Shown here piece after piece: positions 52,539 to 61,412 of a DNA stretch of 64,000 nucleotides (the first letter of the stretch is position 1; each line of letters begins with the position of its first letter). The stretch spans positions 1 to 64,000 of the forward strand of contig CANIQT010000018.1 in assembly GCA_947469885.1 (NCBI GenBank), given 5' to 3'. This DNA is from Bacteroidota bacterium (lineage in GTDB: Bacteria; Bacteroidota; Bacteroidia; 2-12-FULL-35-15). The translations under genes and the position numbers were made by a program. The notes under the pieces are model-generated. The model searched no databases. It had not been told where the DNA came from and saw only the letters and a program-made list of their open reading frames with translations.

Positions 52539-54137
52539 CTAAAACGGTGTATCTATTCCTAATTGTTTGCAATAATCGGCAATCACAGCATCTGTTATTT
52601 TTATTTCCTTTTCCAATTTTTTTAATTCGCTGGAAACTGATGATAAATCAATTGTTTCTTCTTCTTCAAATGTATCTACATATCGAGGTATGTTCAGGTT
52701 ATAATCGTTTTCGGCTATTTCGCTCAACAATGCCTCGTGGCTGTATTTGTCAGTCTTGGTGCGGTTTTTATAGGTATCAATTATTCTATCAATATCCTCT
52801 GAACGCAATACATTTTGTGTTTTCACTTTTTCAAAATGTTGGCTTGCATCTATAAACAATACGCTTCGACTCCGCTCAGCGTGAACGCTTCCAGTCCGCT
52901 CAGCGTCCTTTTTTCTATCTTTCTTCAATACCAAAATGCAGGTAGGAATACCCGTACCATAAAATATATTGGATGGCAAACCAATTACAGCATCCAGATA
53001 ATTCTTTTCTTTTATAAGGTATTCGCGTATATGTCCTTCGGCACCACCACGAAACAGCACACCATGAGGCAACACACATGCCATGGTACCGTTATCGTCT
53101 AGCTGATGTATCATGTGCTGCACAAAAGCAAAGTCGGCTGTGCCTTTGGGTGCTAACCGTCCGTAAGGCGCATAGCGGTCGTCACTCATAAACAGAGGGC
53201 TTGCGCTCCACTCGGCACTGAAAGGAGGATTGGCTACTATGGCTTCGAACCGCATATCAAAATGCTGTGGTCGTTCCAGCGTATCTTCATTCTTGATGTC
53301 AAACTTTTTATAATGCACATCGTGCATAATCATATTCATCCGGCAAAGGTTATACGTAGTAGGGTTGCTTTCCTGTCCGTAAAAAGCAGAAACTTCTTTC
53401 ACTTCCTTTGCGACCCGCAATAATAAAGAGCCAGAGCCGCAGGTAGGGTCGTACACGCTTTTTAGTTTTGTTTTGCCCACAGTTACCAATCGTGCCAATA
53501 CCATACTTACCTGCTGTGGTGTATAAAACTCACCTGCTTTTTTGCCTGCACCGCTTGCAAACTTCCCAATCAAATATTCGTACGCATCGCCAAGCACATC
53601 GCTGGTAGTATTCTGCAAATCAAAATCAACTTCCTTTAAGTGCGATAGCACTTTTACTATCAATTCGTTTTTATCGTTTTCGGTTTTGCCCAACTTATAG
53701 CTTGTCAAATCAAGGTCATCAAAAAGGTGTCCGAAATCTTCTTCGCTTTCGCTGCCCATAGTACTTTGCTGAATACTGTTGAGCACTGCCGTAAGGTCGG
53801 TTAATATAAATTTGCTTTTACCTTCTGCATTTCCACGCCTCGCCAGCTCACCAAACAGTTCACTGGGCTTTAAGAAATACCCAAGTTTGTTAAGTGCCTG
53901 TGCTTTTATTTCTGCCAGGTATATTTTACTTTCCTTATGTGTTTCTATTTCATCATACGTTAGTTTATCCGGCTTCAATATATCATTGGCATAGGTATTC
54001 ATCTTTTCACTGAGGTATTTATAAAAGATAAATCCAAGTATATAATCCCTGAAATCGTCCGGGTTAATCTTGCCACGCAGGGTGTCGGCTATTTTCCAAA
54101 GTTGTTGTTCAAGTAGTTGTTTTTTATCGTCAGCCAT
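52539..54137 (-). CDS. hsdM: Type I DNA methyltransferase subunit M
   Basis: 532 residues. N-terminal helical domain, motif I DPTCGSGSLLL, and catalytic NPPFSAEW. It methylates adenine to protect host DNA, with HsdS. Between ILVLKKDRKK and VLFIDASQHFEK is an extra AERTGSVHAERSRS encoded by two 24-bp copies of the GAGCGGAGTCGAAG repeat (52861-52908). This loop is usually short in HsdM, and the insert keeps the frame. Confidence 0.95.
   Translation of the reverse strand: MADDKKQLLEQQLWKIADTLRGKINPDDFRDYILGFIFYKYLSEKMNTYANDILKPDKLTYDEIETHKESKIYLAEIKAQALNKLGYFLKPSELFGELARRGNAEGKSKFILTDLTAVLNSIQQSTMGSESEEDFGHLFDDLDLTSYKLGKTENDKNELIVKVLSHLKEVDFDLQNTTSDVLGDAYEYLIGKFASGAGKKAGEFYTPQQVSMVLARLVTVGKTKLKSVYDPTCGSGSLLLRVAKEVKEVSAFYGQESNPTTYNLCRMNMIMHDVHYKKFDIKNEDTLERPQHFDMRFEAIVANPPFSAEWSASPLFMSDDRYAPYGRLAPKGTADFAFVQHMIHQLDDNGTMACVLPHGVLFRGGAEGHIREYLIKEKNYLDAVIGLPSNIFYGTGIPTCILVLKKDRKKDAERTGSVHAERSRSVLFIDASQHFEKVKTQNVLRSEDIDRIIDTYKNRTKTDKYSHEALLSEIAENDYNLNIPRYVDTFEEEETIDLSSVSSELKKLEKEIKITDAVIADYCKQLGIDTPF
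52861..52908. repeat. 2 x 24-bp GAGCGGA(G/C)TCGAAG-type insert in hsdM
   Basis: Plus-strand ACGCTTCGACTCCGCTCAGC-GTGA and ACGCTTCCAGTCCGCTCAGC-GTCC in tandem, 48 bp = 16 codons. Confidence 0.85.
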
Positions 54138-54165
54138 AAAGTAATTAGCATTATTTTATTTTCCC

Positions 54166-54173
54166 CAAATGTA
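54166..54173 (-). promoter_or_regulatory. -7 box of the hsdMSR locus
   Basis: TACATTTG on the minus strand, 29 bp before hsdM. Confidence 0.55.
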
Positions 54174-54190
54174 TAAATATAAATCTCAAT

Positions 54191-54358
54191 AAAAAGAAAA
54201 GCCCGGATTTTTATTAGACGGTTTTAGTTTGGGCTTATATATAATAGGAGTTGTTGGTGAGAAACACCAACAACGGCATTAAAAAGAAAACTCCGGATTT
54301 TTATTAGACGGTTTTAGTTTGGGCTTAAGAGTTGTTGGTGAAAACACCAACAACGGCA
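54191..54358. repeat. Twin ~85-bp direct repeats with GTTGTTGGTG hairpins
   Basis: Two copies of AAAAAGAAAA..CCGGATTTTTATTAGACGG..GGGCTTA followed by GTTGTTGGTG-(ag)aaa-CACCAACAAC. In copy 1 AAGCCC/GGGCTT also pairs. They lie just upstream of the hsdM promoter. Confidence 0.8.
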
Positions 54359-54470
54359 GAATGTACCAATTTTTATTTTCCACTCAATAATTATTAAAAA
54401 TGCACCATTTTGGGTGCATAATTTTTTTTAATTTGTATTTATATTCCTGCCCTTGTATTTAAGTTGAAAG

Positions 54471-54486
54471 GGTGTTCAAAAACACC
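54471..54486. terminator. GGTGTT/AACACC hairpin
   Basis: GGTGTT-caaa-AACACC directly after the end of the 54515 gene on the minus strand; a similar TGCACC/GGTGCA hairpin lies near 54401-54418. Possible terminator without a clear T-run. Confidence 0.4.
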
Positions 54487-54514
54487 AAAAAAGGCAAAAA
54501 TATATCACTCTGTT

Positions 54515-54844
54515 TCAATCTCTGTTTCGTATTCCTATGTCATAACTATCATCATTATTGTATTCAATATAATATTGTCCAGCATATTTTCCTTCCATTT
54601 TTTTACGTTGCATTTTTTCGTTTTGGTCTTTTACAAAATCTTCTCTTATTTTTTCGGGTGAGGTGTATAATATATATAGTACCGTATTTAAAGATACTTT
54701 TCGGAAGGTTGCATAATGTTCTAAAGTGCAAACTTCGATTTTAAAATAAGCCTTGATTTCATTAATAATGTCGTAGGCAATGGATTTTTTTACTTGTTCC
54801 AGTTGCTCCACCATTTCTTTTTTGAGGATAAGAGATACAGTCAT
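54515..54844 (-). CDS. Hypothetical protein upstream of the restriction locus
   Basis: 109 residues from the ATG at 54844; an upstream ATG (54922) would add poorly coded sequence. Helical centre EQLEQVKKSIAYDIINEIKAYF, then YATFRKVSLNTVLYILYTSPEKIREDF, then a Lys-rich tail. No domain recognised; could be a small regulator of the restriction genes because of orientation and place. Confidence 0.55.
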   Translation of the reverse strand: MTVSLILKKEMVEQLEQVKKSIAYDIINEIKAYFKIEVCTLEHYATFRKVSLNTVLYILYTSPEKIREDFVKDQNEKMQRKKMEGKYAGQYYIEYNNDDSYDIGIRNRD

Positions 54845-54974
54845 GATTATATTTATTTGAATCCTAAGGCTTGCGCAAAAGGAGCGGGTTTCAAAAAAAA
54901 TAACTATAAAGGCTTTCAGCACTTGTCAAATCGTTAAGCAAATATATGATTTTCTTTTATTAGTTTATATTTTC

Positions 54975-55010
54975 CGTTTTTTACCAATTTTTACCAATTT
55001 TTACCATTTA
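54975..55010 (+). repeat. TTTTTACCAA decamer run
   Basis: Three tandem TTTTTACCAA/TTTTTACCAT units upstream of the small 55107 gene. Confidence 0.6.
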
Positions 55011-55106
55011 CCCTTTTCGACTCTTGACAATAAAAAATCTCTTCCTACTCTTGTACCATAATTTTTGAAACAATAACTATTTATAAACTTAACACCCAAA
55101 AACAAA

Positions 55107-55274
55107 ATGGAAGAACAAGTAAAAGAAATTTTGAAAAAGAACGGTTACCAAGTATCCGACAAAGCTAACTTATCAGACATGATAAAAATTATTAATCAAT
55201 GGCAAAGTATTATTGGAATGCTGGACGATGCAAAAATTTTTATTCCGAGCAAAAGAAAAACGCTGGACTTTTAA
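55107..55274 (+). CDS. Small 55-residue protein
   Basis: ATG at 55107, 55 residues, stop TAA at 55272. MEEQVKEILKKNGYQ, two helices around NLSDMIKIINQWQS, and DDAKIFIPSKRKTLDF at the end. Codon pattern and amphipathic helices look real. Not in any family I know. Followed by a 21-bp array and fibronectin-III-like genes. Confidence 0.5.
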   Translation: MEEQVKEILKKNGYQVSDKANLSDMIKIINQWQSIIGMLDDAKIFIPSKRKTLDF

Positions 55275-55384
55275 TTTTTTAAAAAAATTTGACAAACAAT
55301 GAACTATTATTCAATTACATTAAGAGAGAATATAACAATACTATCAGGGTATTTGTTTGTTTCATTTGTTTGTTCGATTGTTTT

Positions 55385-55615
55385 CTCAGAAAGTAAAACA
55401 ATACACTCAGAGAACATGTTGAAACTCTCAGAGAACAAGTGGAAACTCTCAGAGAACATACTTACATTCTCAGAGAACATACTTACATTATCAGACAATA
55501 GTGTGATACTATCAGAGAATAAAATGAAACTGTCAGAGAATATAACTACACCGTTAGAGAATGACACTACACCCTCAGAGAATACAATGAAACCCTCAGA
55601 GAATAGTTTAATTTT
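55385..55615 (+). repeat. 21-bp tandem array, eleven units
   Basis: Units start at 55385 and then every 21 bp to 55595. The core is CTCAGAGAA; the remaining 12 bases vary freely. Both strands are open across it, which is expected from a 21-bp period. Confidence 0.9.
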
Positions 55616-55744
55616 AAGCAAGGGTAGGTGTATTGTTTTCAGGAGGCATTTATTTAAAACCCGTGGTGCTATGGTGAGGTAAAGCAGGAACAGAGATTGG
55701 TTAATTGGTCATCAGGCATTTGTCGTTGGTCAAAACTCAGAGAA

Positions 55745-55875
55745 AAATAATTAGGAATTAGGAATTAGGATTTAGGAATTGGGATTTAGGAATTGTTCGT
55801 CCAATAGCTAACAACTAACAACTAACAACTAACAACTAACAACTAAAATTTAACAATTAACAATTAAACAATTTA
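55745..55875 (+). repeat. Heptamer microsatellites before the 55889 gene
   Basis: AATTAGG/AATTGGG type run at 55750-55795, then TAACAAC x5 at about 55807-55845, then AACAATT copies. No gene. Confidence 0.75.
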
Positions 55876-55888
55876 ATCTAAAAAAAAC

Positions 55889-56521
55889 ATGAGTAGAGTA
55901 ATCATAAAAATAATAACAGTGGTACTTAAACTGTCGAGAATGCCAGTTTCGAAAGTAATTACTGTAGTGGAATCTATCGTTACAAAAATGACAGGTAACA
56001 CAAATTTTATAACACCTAATCCTCCTTTGGCAACAATAACTACCCAAAAGGATGAATTGAGTGTTGCCGCTGCTGAGGCCGAAAATGGCAACAGAGTTCA
56101 AAAAGCGGCAGTGAAGGTAAAACTTCGCACCTTGTTGCTGTCGATGGAAACATTGAGAGCCTATGTGCAAACAACCGCTAACAACGACTCCGACACAGCC
56201 GAAGAAGTTGCGTTGAGTTCAGGAATGGATATTAAAAAAATGAATCCGAGGGGTAAACGTGTTTTCTCGGTTATCAACACTTCCATACCGGGACAAGTTA
56301 AAACGTATTGTGCTTTAGTGGACAAGGCAACAGCTTACGATTTTGAATTCACTGCCACACCGGATGATGAAAATTCGTATGTGTCGGCAGGCGTAAAATC
56401 GAGTGCAACACGAGTGGTAAGCGATTTGACAAACGGAACTGAATATTTTTTCCGTTGGTGTTCTATTTCAAAAGACGGTCGTAGTGCTTGGAGCGACCCT
56501 ATTAGCACCTATGTGCTTTAG
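55889..56521 (+). CDS. Fibronectin-III-like hypothetical protein 1
   Basis: 210 residues. N-terminal helical half (SKVITVVESIVTKMTGN, AAVKVKLRTLLLSMETLRAYVQ), then a fibronectin type III-like C-terminal half: DKATAYDFEFTATP, TRVVSDLTNGTEYFFRW, SAWSDPISTYVL. No clear signal peptide. Family common in Bacteroidota, function unknown. A diverged paralogue follows. Confidence 0.75.
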   Translation: MSRVIIKIITVVLKLSRMPVSKVITVVESIVTKMTGNTNFITPNPPLATITTQKDELSVAAAEAENGNRVQKAAVKVKLRTLLLSMETLRAYVQTTANNDSDTAEEVALSSGMDIKKMNPRGKRVFSVINTSIPGQVKTYCALVDKATAYDFEFTATPDDENSYVSAGVKSSATRVVSDLTNGTEYFFRWCSISKDGRSAWSDPISTYVL

Positions 56522-56668
56522 GTAATTGTTGAATGTCGAATGTCGAATGTTGAATGTTGAAGTGTTTGCATACGTGCTGCATACTTTGTTATTCTTTATT
56601 CGATGTTCGGTGTTCGACATTTTTTAACCTACCAACCTCTAGTATCTAACATCTAACATCAAAAAAAA
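56522..56668. repeat. GAATGTC/GAATGTT heptamer run
   Basis: GAATGTC GAATGTC GAATGTT GAATGTT run at 56530-56560, and TCTAACATCTAACATC just before the next gene. Confidence 0.65.
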
Positions 56669-56788
56669 ATGAAAGCACTATTATTAAAACTAACTGCAAC
56701 TCAATTTCTGTTAAACTCTTTATTTAGTATAAACGGTTTTATAAAAAAACAGATAAGCTTATTTTTCAATCATCAAAAAAAAGAAAAC

Positions 56789-57373
56789 ATGAAAAAAATA
56801 ACATTGAACTTAACTAAGAAAACAGACACGGAAAAAATACTGCTGGCTAAAAGTGTTAATTACAGCATGAGTCGCAATAAACATTTTGTAGCACCTGTAA
56901 CACTCCTGAAAAACCTGGAAGAGGTAACCCGGGACCTTGAAAATGCAATTAACGAACAGGAATTGAAAAATGCGGAGCGTGTGCCGCTGTATTTGCTTCG
57001 AAACCGACTAAGACATTACCTGGATTATGCTGCCACGTATGTAAAATTGAAAGTATTCGAAAACTACTTGCATCGTCACCTAATTATTGAAAATTCGGGC
57101 TTTGAAACAATGGAAGAACAAACAACCAAACTGATTACTGTTAAAAAAGGAAAATTACCGAATTCAGTTATGGTGAGCAGGAAAGCGAAAAAAAATTGTT
57201 TATACGTGTTCGAAATTTCACGCAATGGAAAAGATTGGGAACAACAACAGTCAGTTTCTGCTTCTTATCTTTTTAAAAATCTTGAAAAGGGAAATTATTT
57301 TTTTCGGGTAGTTACACGTACAAAAAACAAACAAGGAGCATTTACAGAAGTGATGATGTTTAGGGTAGAGTAG
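56789..57373 (+). CDS. Fibronectin-III-like hypothetical protein 2
   Basis: 194 residues from the ATG at 56789, preferred because the paralogue aligns from there (TEKILLAKSVNYSMSRNKHF with its KVITVVESIVTKMTGNTNF); an earlier ATG at 56669 is possible. Helical half, then YVFEISRNGKDWEQQ, YLFKNLEKGNYFFRVVTRTKN, a fibronectin-III-like half. Function unknown. Confidence 0.7.
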   Translation: MKKITLNLTKKTDTEKILLAKSVNYSMSRNKHFVAPVTLLKNLEEVTRDLENAINEQELKNAERVPLYLLRNRLRHYLDYAATYVKLKVFENYLHRHLIIENSGFETMEEQTTKLITVKKGKLPNSVMVSRKAKKNCLYVFEISRNGKDWEQQQSVSASYLFKNLEKGNYFFRVVTRTKNKQGAFTEVMMFRVE

Positions 57374-57407
57374 GGGGATGTACTTGGCCCCATTTCGTAA
57401 CTATAAG

Positions 57408-57845
57408 TTACTCGTTAAACAAATCGAAAATCATTTCCACTACTCTGCCGTTGTCAGAAAAATTGACTTCGGAAGTAAGTTGCCGCATCAAAAAAATGCC
57501 TCTTCCGTTGGGTTCGTAAATGCGAGATGGGTGAGTAGGGTCTGGCACAGCAGCAGGGTCGAAGCCTTTACCTTCGTCTTTAACCGTGAAACACAAAAAA
57601 CGTTCTTCTTTAACTTCCAACGAAACACGTATTTTTTTGGTAGGGTCAAATTTGTTTCCATGTTTAATGGCGTTGGATACTGCTTCGTTGAGCACCACCC
57701 AAATGTCGTTGCAAAGGGCATCAGAAATAAAAAACTCTTCTTTTAAATTAGAGATGAGTTGGTCCATAGCGTTCACACTTTTTAGTTTCGATTCCAAAAC
57801 TAATTTTTGTGTTTTTGGTTCAATATCTATGAATGTAGGATACAT
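57408..57845 (-). CDS. RsbW-like anti-sigma/HATPase protein
   Basis: 145 residues. GHKL ATPase motifs: N box LNEAVSNAIKHGN, G1 VKDEGKGFDP, G2 GRGIFLMRQL. RsbW-type kinases phosphorylate anti-sigma antagonists. No STAS partner is adjacent. Confidence 0.9.
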   Translation of the reverse strand: MYPTFIDIEPKTQKLVLESKLKSVNAMDQLISNLKEEFFISDALCNDIWVVLNEAVSNAIKHGNKFDPTKKIRVSLEVKEERFLCFTVKDEGKGFDPAAVPDPTHPSRIYEPNGRGIFLMRQLTSEVNFSDNGRVVEMIFDLFNE

Positions 57846-57921
57846 GTGTTTTAAAATTTTCAGCTAAATTATACTATCTATTATATAAAAACAAATTTAT
57901 AGGCATAAATATTTTAATTAG

Positions 57922-57929
57922 TAGTTTTG
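57922..57929 (+). promoter_or_regulatory. -7 box of the YigZ gene, leaderless geometry
   Basis: TAGTTTTG ending five bases before the ATG at 57934. Confidence 0.5.
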
Positions 57930-57933
57930 CGCC

Positions 57934-58539
57934 ATGTTAGCTGACGATACTTATTTAACCATTTTGTCTCCCAGCGAGGGGATATATAAAGATAAAGGCA
58001 GTAAGTTTATGGCCTATGCTTTTCCGGTTTCGAGCGAAGATGAAATAAAAAAGCAATTGTCAGATTTAAGAAAAGAACATCACAGTGCACGTCATCATTG
58101 TTATGCTTATAGGCTGGGTGCCGATAAATTAATTTACAGAACCAATGATGACGGAGAACCATCGGGCACAGCAGGCAAACCGATATTTGGACAAATTCAA
58201 AGCAAGGAATTAACAGATATATTGATGGTCGTAGTGCGGTATTTTGGAGGAACATTGCTTGGTGTTAGTGGGTTGATAACTGCATACAAACAAGCCGCAG
58301 CCGATGCCATAGCCAATGCAACTATTGTGGAAAAAATAGTGAAACAACAATTTGAAATTAAATTTGATTACCTGCAAATGAATGACGTGATGAAAATAAT
58401 AAAAGATGAAGTTTTGGAAATACAATCACAAAATTTTGAACTCGATTGTTCGCTGGTGTTTGCTGTCCGAAAAAATAAATCACTAAAAGTGCAGGAGTTG
58501 TTTAATAAAATGAGTAACGTTGGGATTGAAAAGTATTGA
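57934..58539 (+). CDS. yigZ: YigZ/IMPACT-family protein
   Basis: 201 residues. IMPACT N-terminal domain: SKFMAYAFPV, HHSARHHCYAYRLG, NDDGEPSGTAGKPI, VVVRYFGGTLLGVSGLITAYKQAA (key: RYFGGT, GVSGL), then a DUF1949-like C-terminal half. Related to the eukaryotic IMPACT regulator; bacterial role unclear. Confidence 0.93.
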   Translation: MLADDTYLTILSPSEGIYKDKGSKFMAYAFPVSSEDEIKKQLSDLRKEHHSARHHCYAYRLGADKLIYRTNDDGEPSGTAGKPIFGQIQSKELTDILMVVVRYFGGTLLGVSGLITAYKQAAADAIANATIVEKIVKQQFEIKFDYLQMNDVMKIIKDEVLEIQSQNFELDCSLVFAVRKNKSLKVQELFNKMSNVGIEKY

Positions 58540-58733
58540 GTATTAAGTATTGGGTTTTAATATAAGCGTGAACTTAAATAAAAAGGCAAAAACTAGGGAG
58601 TATTGCCCAATATTGGCAAAAACCTACCCAAAACTGTAGGGAGTATTGGTCAATTTTAAAACATAATTTGTAAAATTTAATTCAATAGTGCTAAATCCAA
58701 AATCCAAAATCTAAAAATCCAAAATCGAAAAAA
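58540..58733. other. Intergenic with GGGAGTATTG and heptamer repeats
   Basis: GTAGGGAGTATTG-type direct repeats near 58593-58650 and an AAAATCC heptamer run at 58691-58728, adjacent to the M42 start. No gene. Confidence 0.5.
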
Positions 58734-59645
58734 ATGAAACTATTAAAAGAAATGTGCGCCATTCATGCCCCATCGGGCAACGAAGCACCAATGACAAAAT
58801 TCTTATTGAACTACATTGATAAGAACAAAAAAAAATGGAAACATAAACCTAAAGTTTATTCGGGCGATGGATTTCAGGATTGCATTGTGTTGGTGTTTGG
58901 CAAACCCCGCACTACAGTTTTTGCACATATTGATAGTATTGGCTTTACGGTGCGATATGGCAAGGAATTGGTAAAAATTGGAGGACCCAGAACCGTGGAT
59001 GGTTTTGAATTGGTGGGCAATGATGAGAAAGGGAAAATTGACTGTACATTAGCAGTTGACAAAGAAGGTATGATTAGTTATAAATACAAACGCGAACTCA
59101 CCAGAGGTACCGAACTTACGTTTAAACCCAACTGGAGAGAAACAAAAGAATATGTGCAGTGTTGTTATATGGACAACCGGCTTGGAGTATGGAGCGCATT
59201 GAAAGTGGCAGAAACATTAAAAGATGGAGTGTTGGTGTTTTCGTGTTGGGAAGAGCATGGAGGAGGAAGTGTGTCGTATTTGCAAAAATTTATTTATGAT
59301 AAGTACAAAGTAAAGCAAGCAATAATTTCGGACATTACCTGGGTAACGCCCGGTGTGCCTCATGGTAAGGGAGTGGTTATTTCGTTGCGCGATAGTTTGG
59401 TGCCCCGCAAAAGTTATGTGGACAAAATAATTGCAATTGCAAAAAAATCGAAAGTGCCGTTTCAGTTGGAAGTGGAAGGCAGCGGAGGAAGTGATGCCAA
59501 AGAACTGCAAATGGCAGAAGCCCCGTGGGACTGGTGTTTTATTGGTGCGCCCGAAGACCATGTGCATACACCCAACGAAAAAGTGTTTAAATCGGATATT
59601 GATGCAATGATTAAATTGTATAAAGTGTTGATGGAGAAATTATAA
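58734..59645 (+). CDS. M42-type metallo-aminopeptidase
   Basis: 303 residues. Metal-binding order of the M42/M28 clan: AHIDSIGF (H-x-D), YMDNRLGVW (DNR Asp), WEEHGG (catalytic EE), SDITW (Asp) and EDHVHTPNE (His). A cytosolic aminopeptidase removing N-terminal residues from peptides. Slightly shorter than typical (about 350). Confidence 0.88.
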   Translation: MKLLKEMCAIHAPSGNEAPMTKFLLNYIDKNKKKWKHKPKVYSGDGFQDCIVLVFGKPRTTVFAHIDSIGFTVRYGKELVKIGGPRTVDGFELVGNDEKGKIDCTLAVDKEGMISYKYKRELTRGTELTFKPNWRETKEYVQCCYMDNRLGVWSALKVAETLKDGVLVFSCWEEHGGGSVSYLQKFIYDKYKVKQAIISDITWVTPGVPHGKGVVISLRDSLVPRKSYVDKIIAIAKKSKVPFQLEVEGSGGSDAKELQMAEAPWDWCFIGAPEDHVHTPNEKVFKSDIDAMIKLYKVLMEKL

Positions 59646-59680
59646 GGCAGCCCTTTGATTAAAAGTCAGAAAGTTGTACT

Positions 59681-59688
59681 TACATTTG
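59681..59688 (+). promoter_or_regulatory. Promoter of the second OsmC gene
   Basis: TACATTTG with a TTTG at 59654-59657 23 bp before it (a little long for -33). Confidence 0.5.
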
Positions 59689-59736
59689 CAAAAAATTAAA
59701 CAAATAACTTTATAAATAAATACTAAAAACAAAAGA

Positions 59737-60147
59737 ATGAAAAGACATGCAACAGCCAACTGGCAAGGAAGTGGTAAAGAAGGAAAAGGAACACTTACAA
59801 CTCAAAGCACAGCAATAAACACTACACAATACTCTTATCACAGTCGTTTCGAAGAAGGACCAGGAACCAATCCGGAAGAATTGATTGCTGCTGCACATGA
59901 GGGATGTTTTAGTATGAAATTAAGTTTTGTGTTGGGTGCAGCAGGTTTTACCCCCGAAAACATTGATACTAAATGTGAAATAACATTGGATAGCGGAGCC
60001 ATTACTTTATCGCATTTAACTGTAACTGCTAAAGTGCCAACCATTACCCCCGAAAAATTTCAGGAGGCAGTTACGGAAGCAAAAGCAAATTGTCCTGTTT
60101 CAAAATTGCTCAACTGCACTATTACTGCCGAAGCACAATTGGCTTAG
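59737..60147 (+). CDS. OsmC-family peroxiredoxin
   Basis: 136 residues. GTNPEELIAAAHEGCFSMKL with the peroxidatic Cys, and ANCPVSKLLNCTITAEA with the resolving Cys, match classic OsmC. It reduces organic hydroperoxides. A different branch from the 8974 gene. Separated from lgt by 16 bases. Confidence 0.93.
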   Translation: MKRHATANWQGSGKEGKGTLTTQSTAINTTQYSYHSRFEEGPGTNPEELIAAAHEGCFSMKLSFVLGAAGFTPENIDTKCEITLDSGAITLSHLTVTAKVPTITPEKFQEAVTEAKANCPVSKLLNCTITAEAQLA

Positions 60148-60163
60148 GCACTATCAGTAACGT

Positions 60164-61324
60164 ATGTATCCATCCATTTATTATGCCCTAAAAGATTTAT
60201 TTGGCTGGGATTTGCCATTCTTTAAAATGGTTCAGAGCTTCGGATTTTTTGTAGCTATGGCATTTTTGGCTGGTGCTTATTTTTGGACAAAAGAGCTGAA
60301 ACGAAAGGAATTACAAGGGTTACTTACCACCACCACCCGCAAGGTATTGGTAGGGCAAAGAGCAACCACAGCCGAACTAATAACATCAGGTATTATAGGT
60401 TTTTTATTTGGGTACAAATTATTTTACATTGTATTTAATTTTTCTGCATTTACCGAAAACACACAAGGGTATTTACTTTCTACAAAAGGAAATTTTGTTG
60501 GTGGGCTTGTGTTAGCAGCACTATCGGTGTATTTAAAATATCGTGAAAAAGAGAAAACAAAATTAGCAGAGCCCAAATGGGTGGATGTAACGGTTCATCC
60601 GTATGAGGAAGTGGGTAACATGACACTGATAGCTGCTTTCACCGGATTGCTTGGTGCAAAGATATTTCATAACCTTGAAAATTGGGGAGATTTTATAAAA
60701 GACCCAATGGATGCGTTGCTTTCGTTTAGCGGATTAACCATGTATGGCGGGCTTATTTGTGCTTCAATAGCTTGTATTTATTACGGATATAAAAAGAAAA
60801 TAACGGTTACCCATTTAATTGATGCAGCAGCACCATCGTTAATGTTGGCTTATGGTGTTGGTCGTATTGGTTGCCAAGTAGCAGGCGATGGCGATTGGGG
60901 AATTGATAACATTGCGCCAAAGCCGGGTTGGTTAAGTTGGGCTCCCGATTGGATGTGGAGTTATGATTATGCACACAATGTAAATTCGGTGGGCGATCCC
61001 ATTGCCAATTGTTATGGCGATAAATTTTGTTATCATCTTGTGCCCAATGTGTTTCCTACTCCTTTTTACGAAACAGTAATGTGTTTGTTTTTATTTGTTG
61101 TTATCTGGAAAATCAGAAAACGAATCACTACTCCCGGGGTTTTGTTTTGTACTTATCTTATTTTGAACGGCATTGAGCGGTTTACGATTGAACATATACG
61201 AGTAAACACCTTGTATCAAATAGGTAGTTTTGGATTTACCCAAGCACAATTAATTTCCACTTTATTATTCTTCACTGGTATTGCCGGAATATTTTATTTC
61301 AGAAAAAAAGCGTTAGTTCATTAG
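60164..61324 (+). CDS. lgt: Prolipoprotein diacylglyceryl transferase
   Basis: 386 residues, the long Bacteroidota form. Seven or so membrane helices; the signature is LAYGVGRIGCQVAGDGDWG (key: GRIGCQ). The first step of lipoprotein maturation, moving diacylglycerol to the lipobox cysteine, as on the 25608 lipoprotein. Confidence 0.92.
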   Translation: MYPSIYYALKDLFGWDLPFFKMVQSFGFFVAMAFLAGAYFWTKELKRKELQGLLTTTTRKVLVGQRATTAELITSGIIGFLFGYKLFYIVFNFSAFTENTQGYLLSTKGNFVGGLVLAALSVYLKYREKEKTKLAEPKWVDVTVHPYEEVGNMTLIAAFTGLLGAKIFHNLENWGDFIKDPMDALLSFSGLTMYGGLICASIACIYYGYKKKITVTHLIDAAAPSLMLAYGVGRIGCQVAGDGDWGIDNIAPKPGWLSWAPDWMWSYDYAHNVNSVGDPIANCYGDKFCYHLVPNVFPTPFYETVMCLFLFVVIWKIRKRITTPGVLFCTYLILNGIERFTIEHIRVNTLYQIGSFGFTQAQLISTLLFFTGIAGIFYFRKKALVH

Positions 61325-61412
61325 TTGTCACCCTGAGCCTGTCGAAGGGCATTGGTTCATTAATAGTACCGAGAGCTAAGCAATCTGAAATTTTAAATTT
61401 AAAATCTGAAAT
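61325..61412. repeat. CCTGAGCCTGTCGAAGGG repeat and AAATTT run
   Basis: CCCTGAGCCTGTCGAAGGGC at 61331-61350, the same dispersed repeat as at 36450, then a TCTGAAATTTTAAATTTAAAATCTGAAATT palindromic stretch. Confidence 0.6.

Noticed and set aside
55299..55682. SENxxKL repeat protein (127 codons) and its antisense frame
   Set aside because: Both strands stay open because the array period is 21 bp; neither has convincing coding features outside the array.
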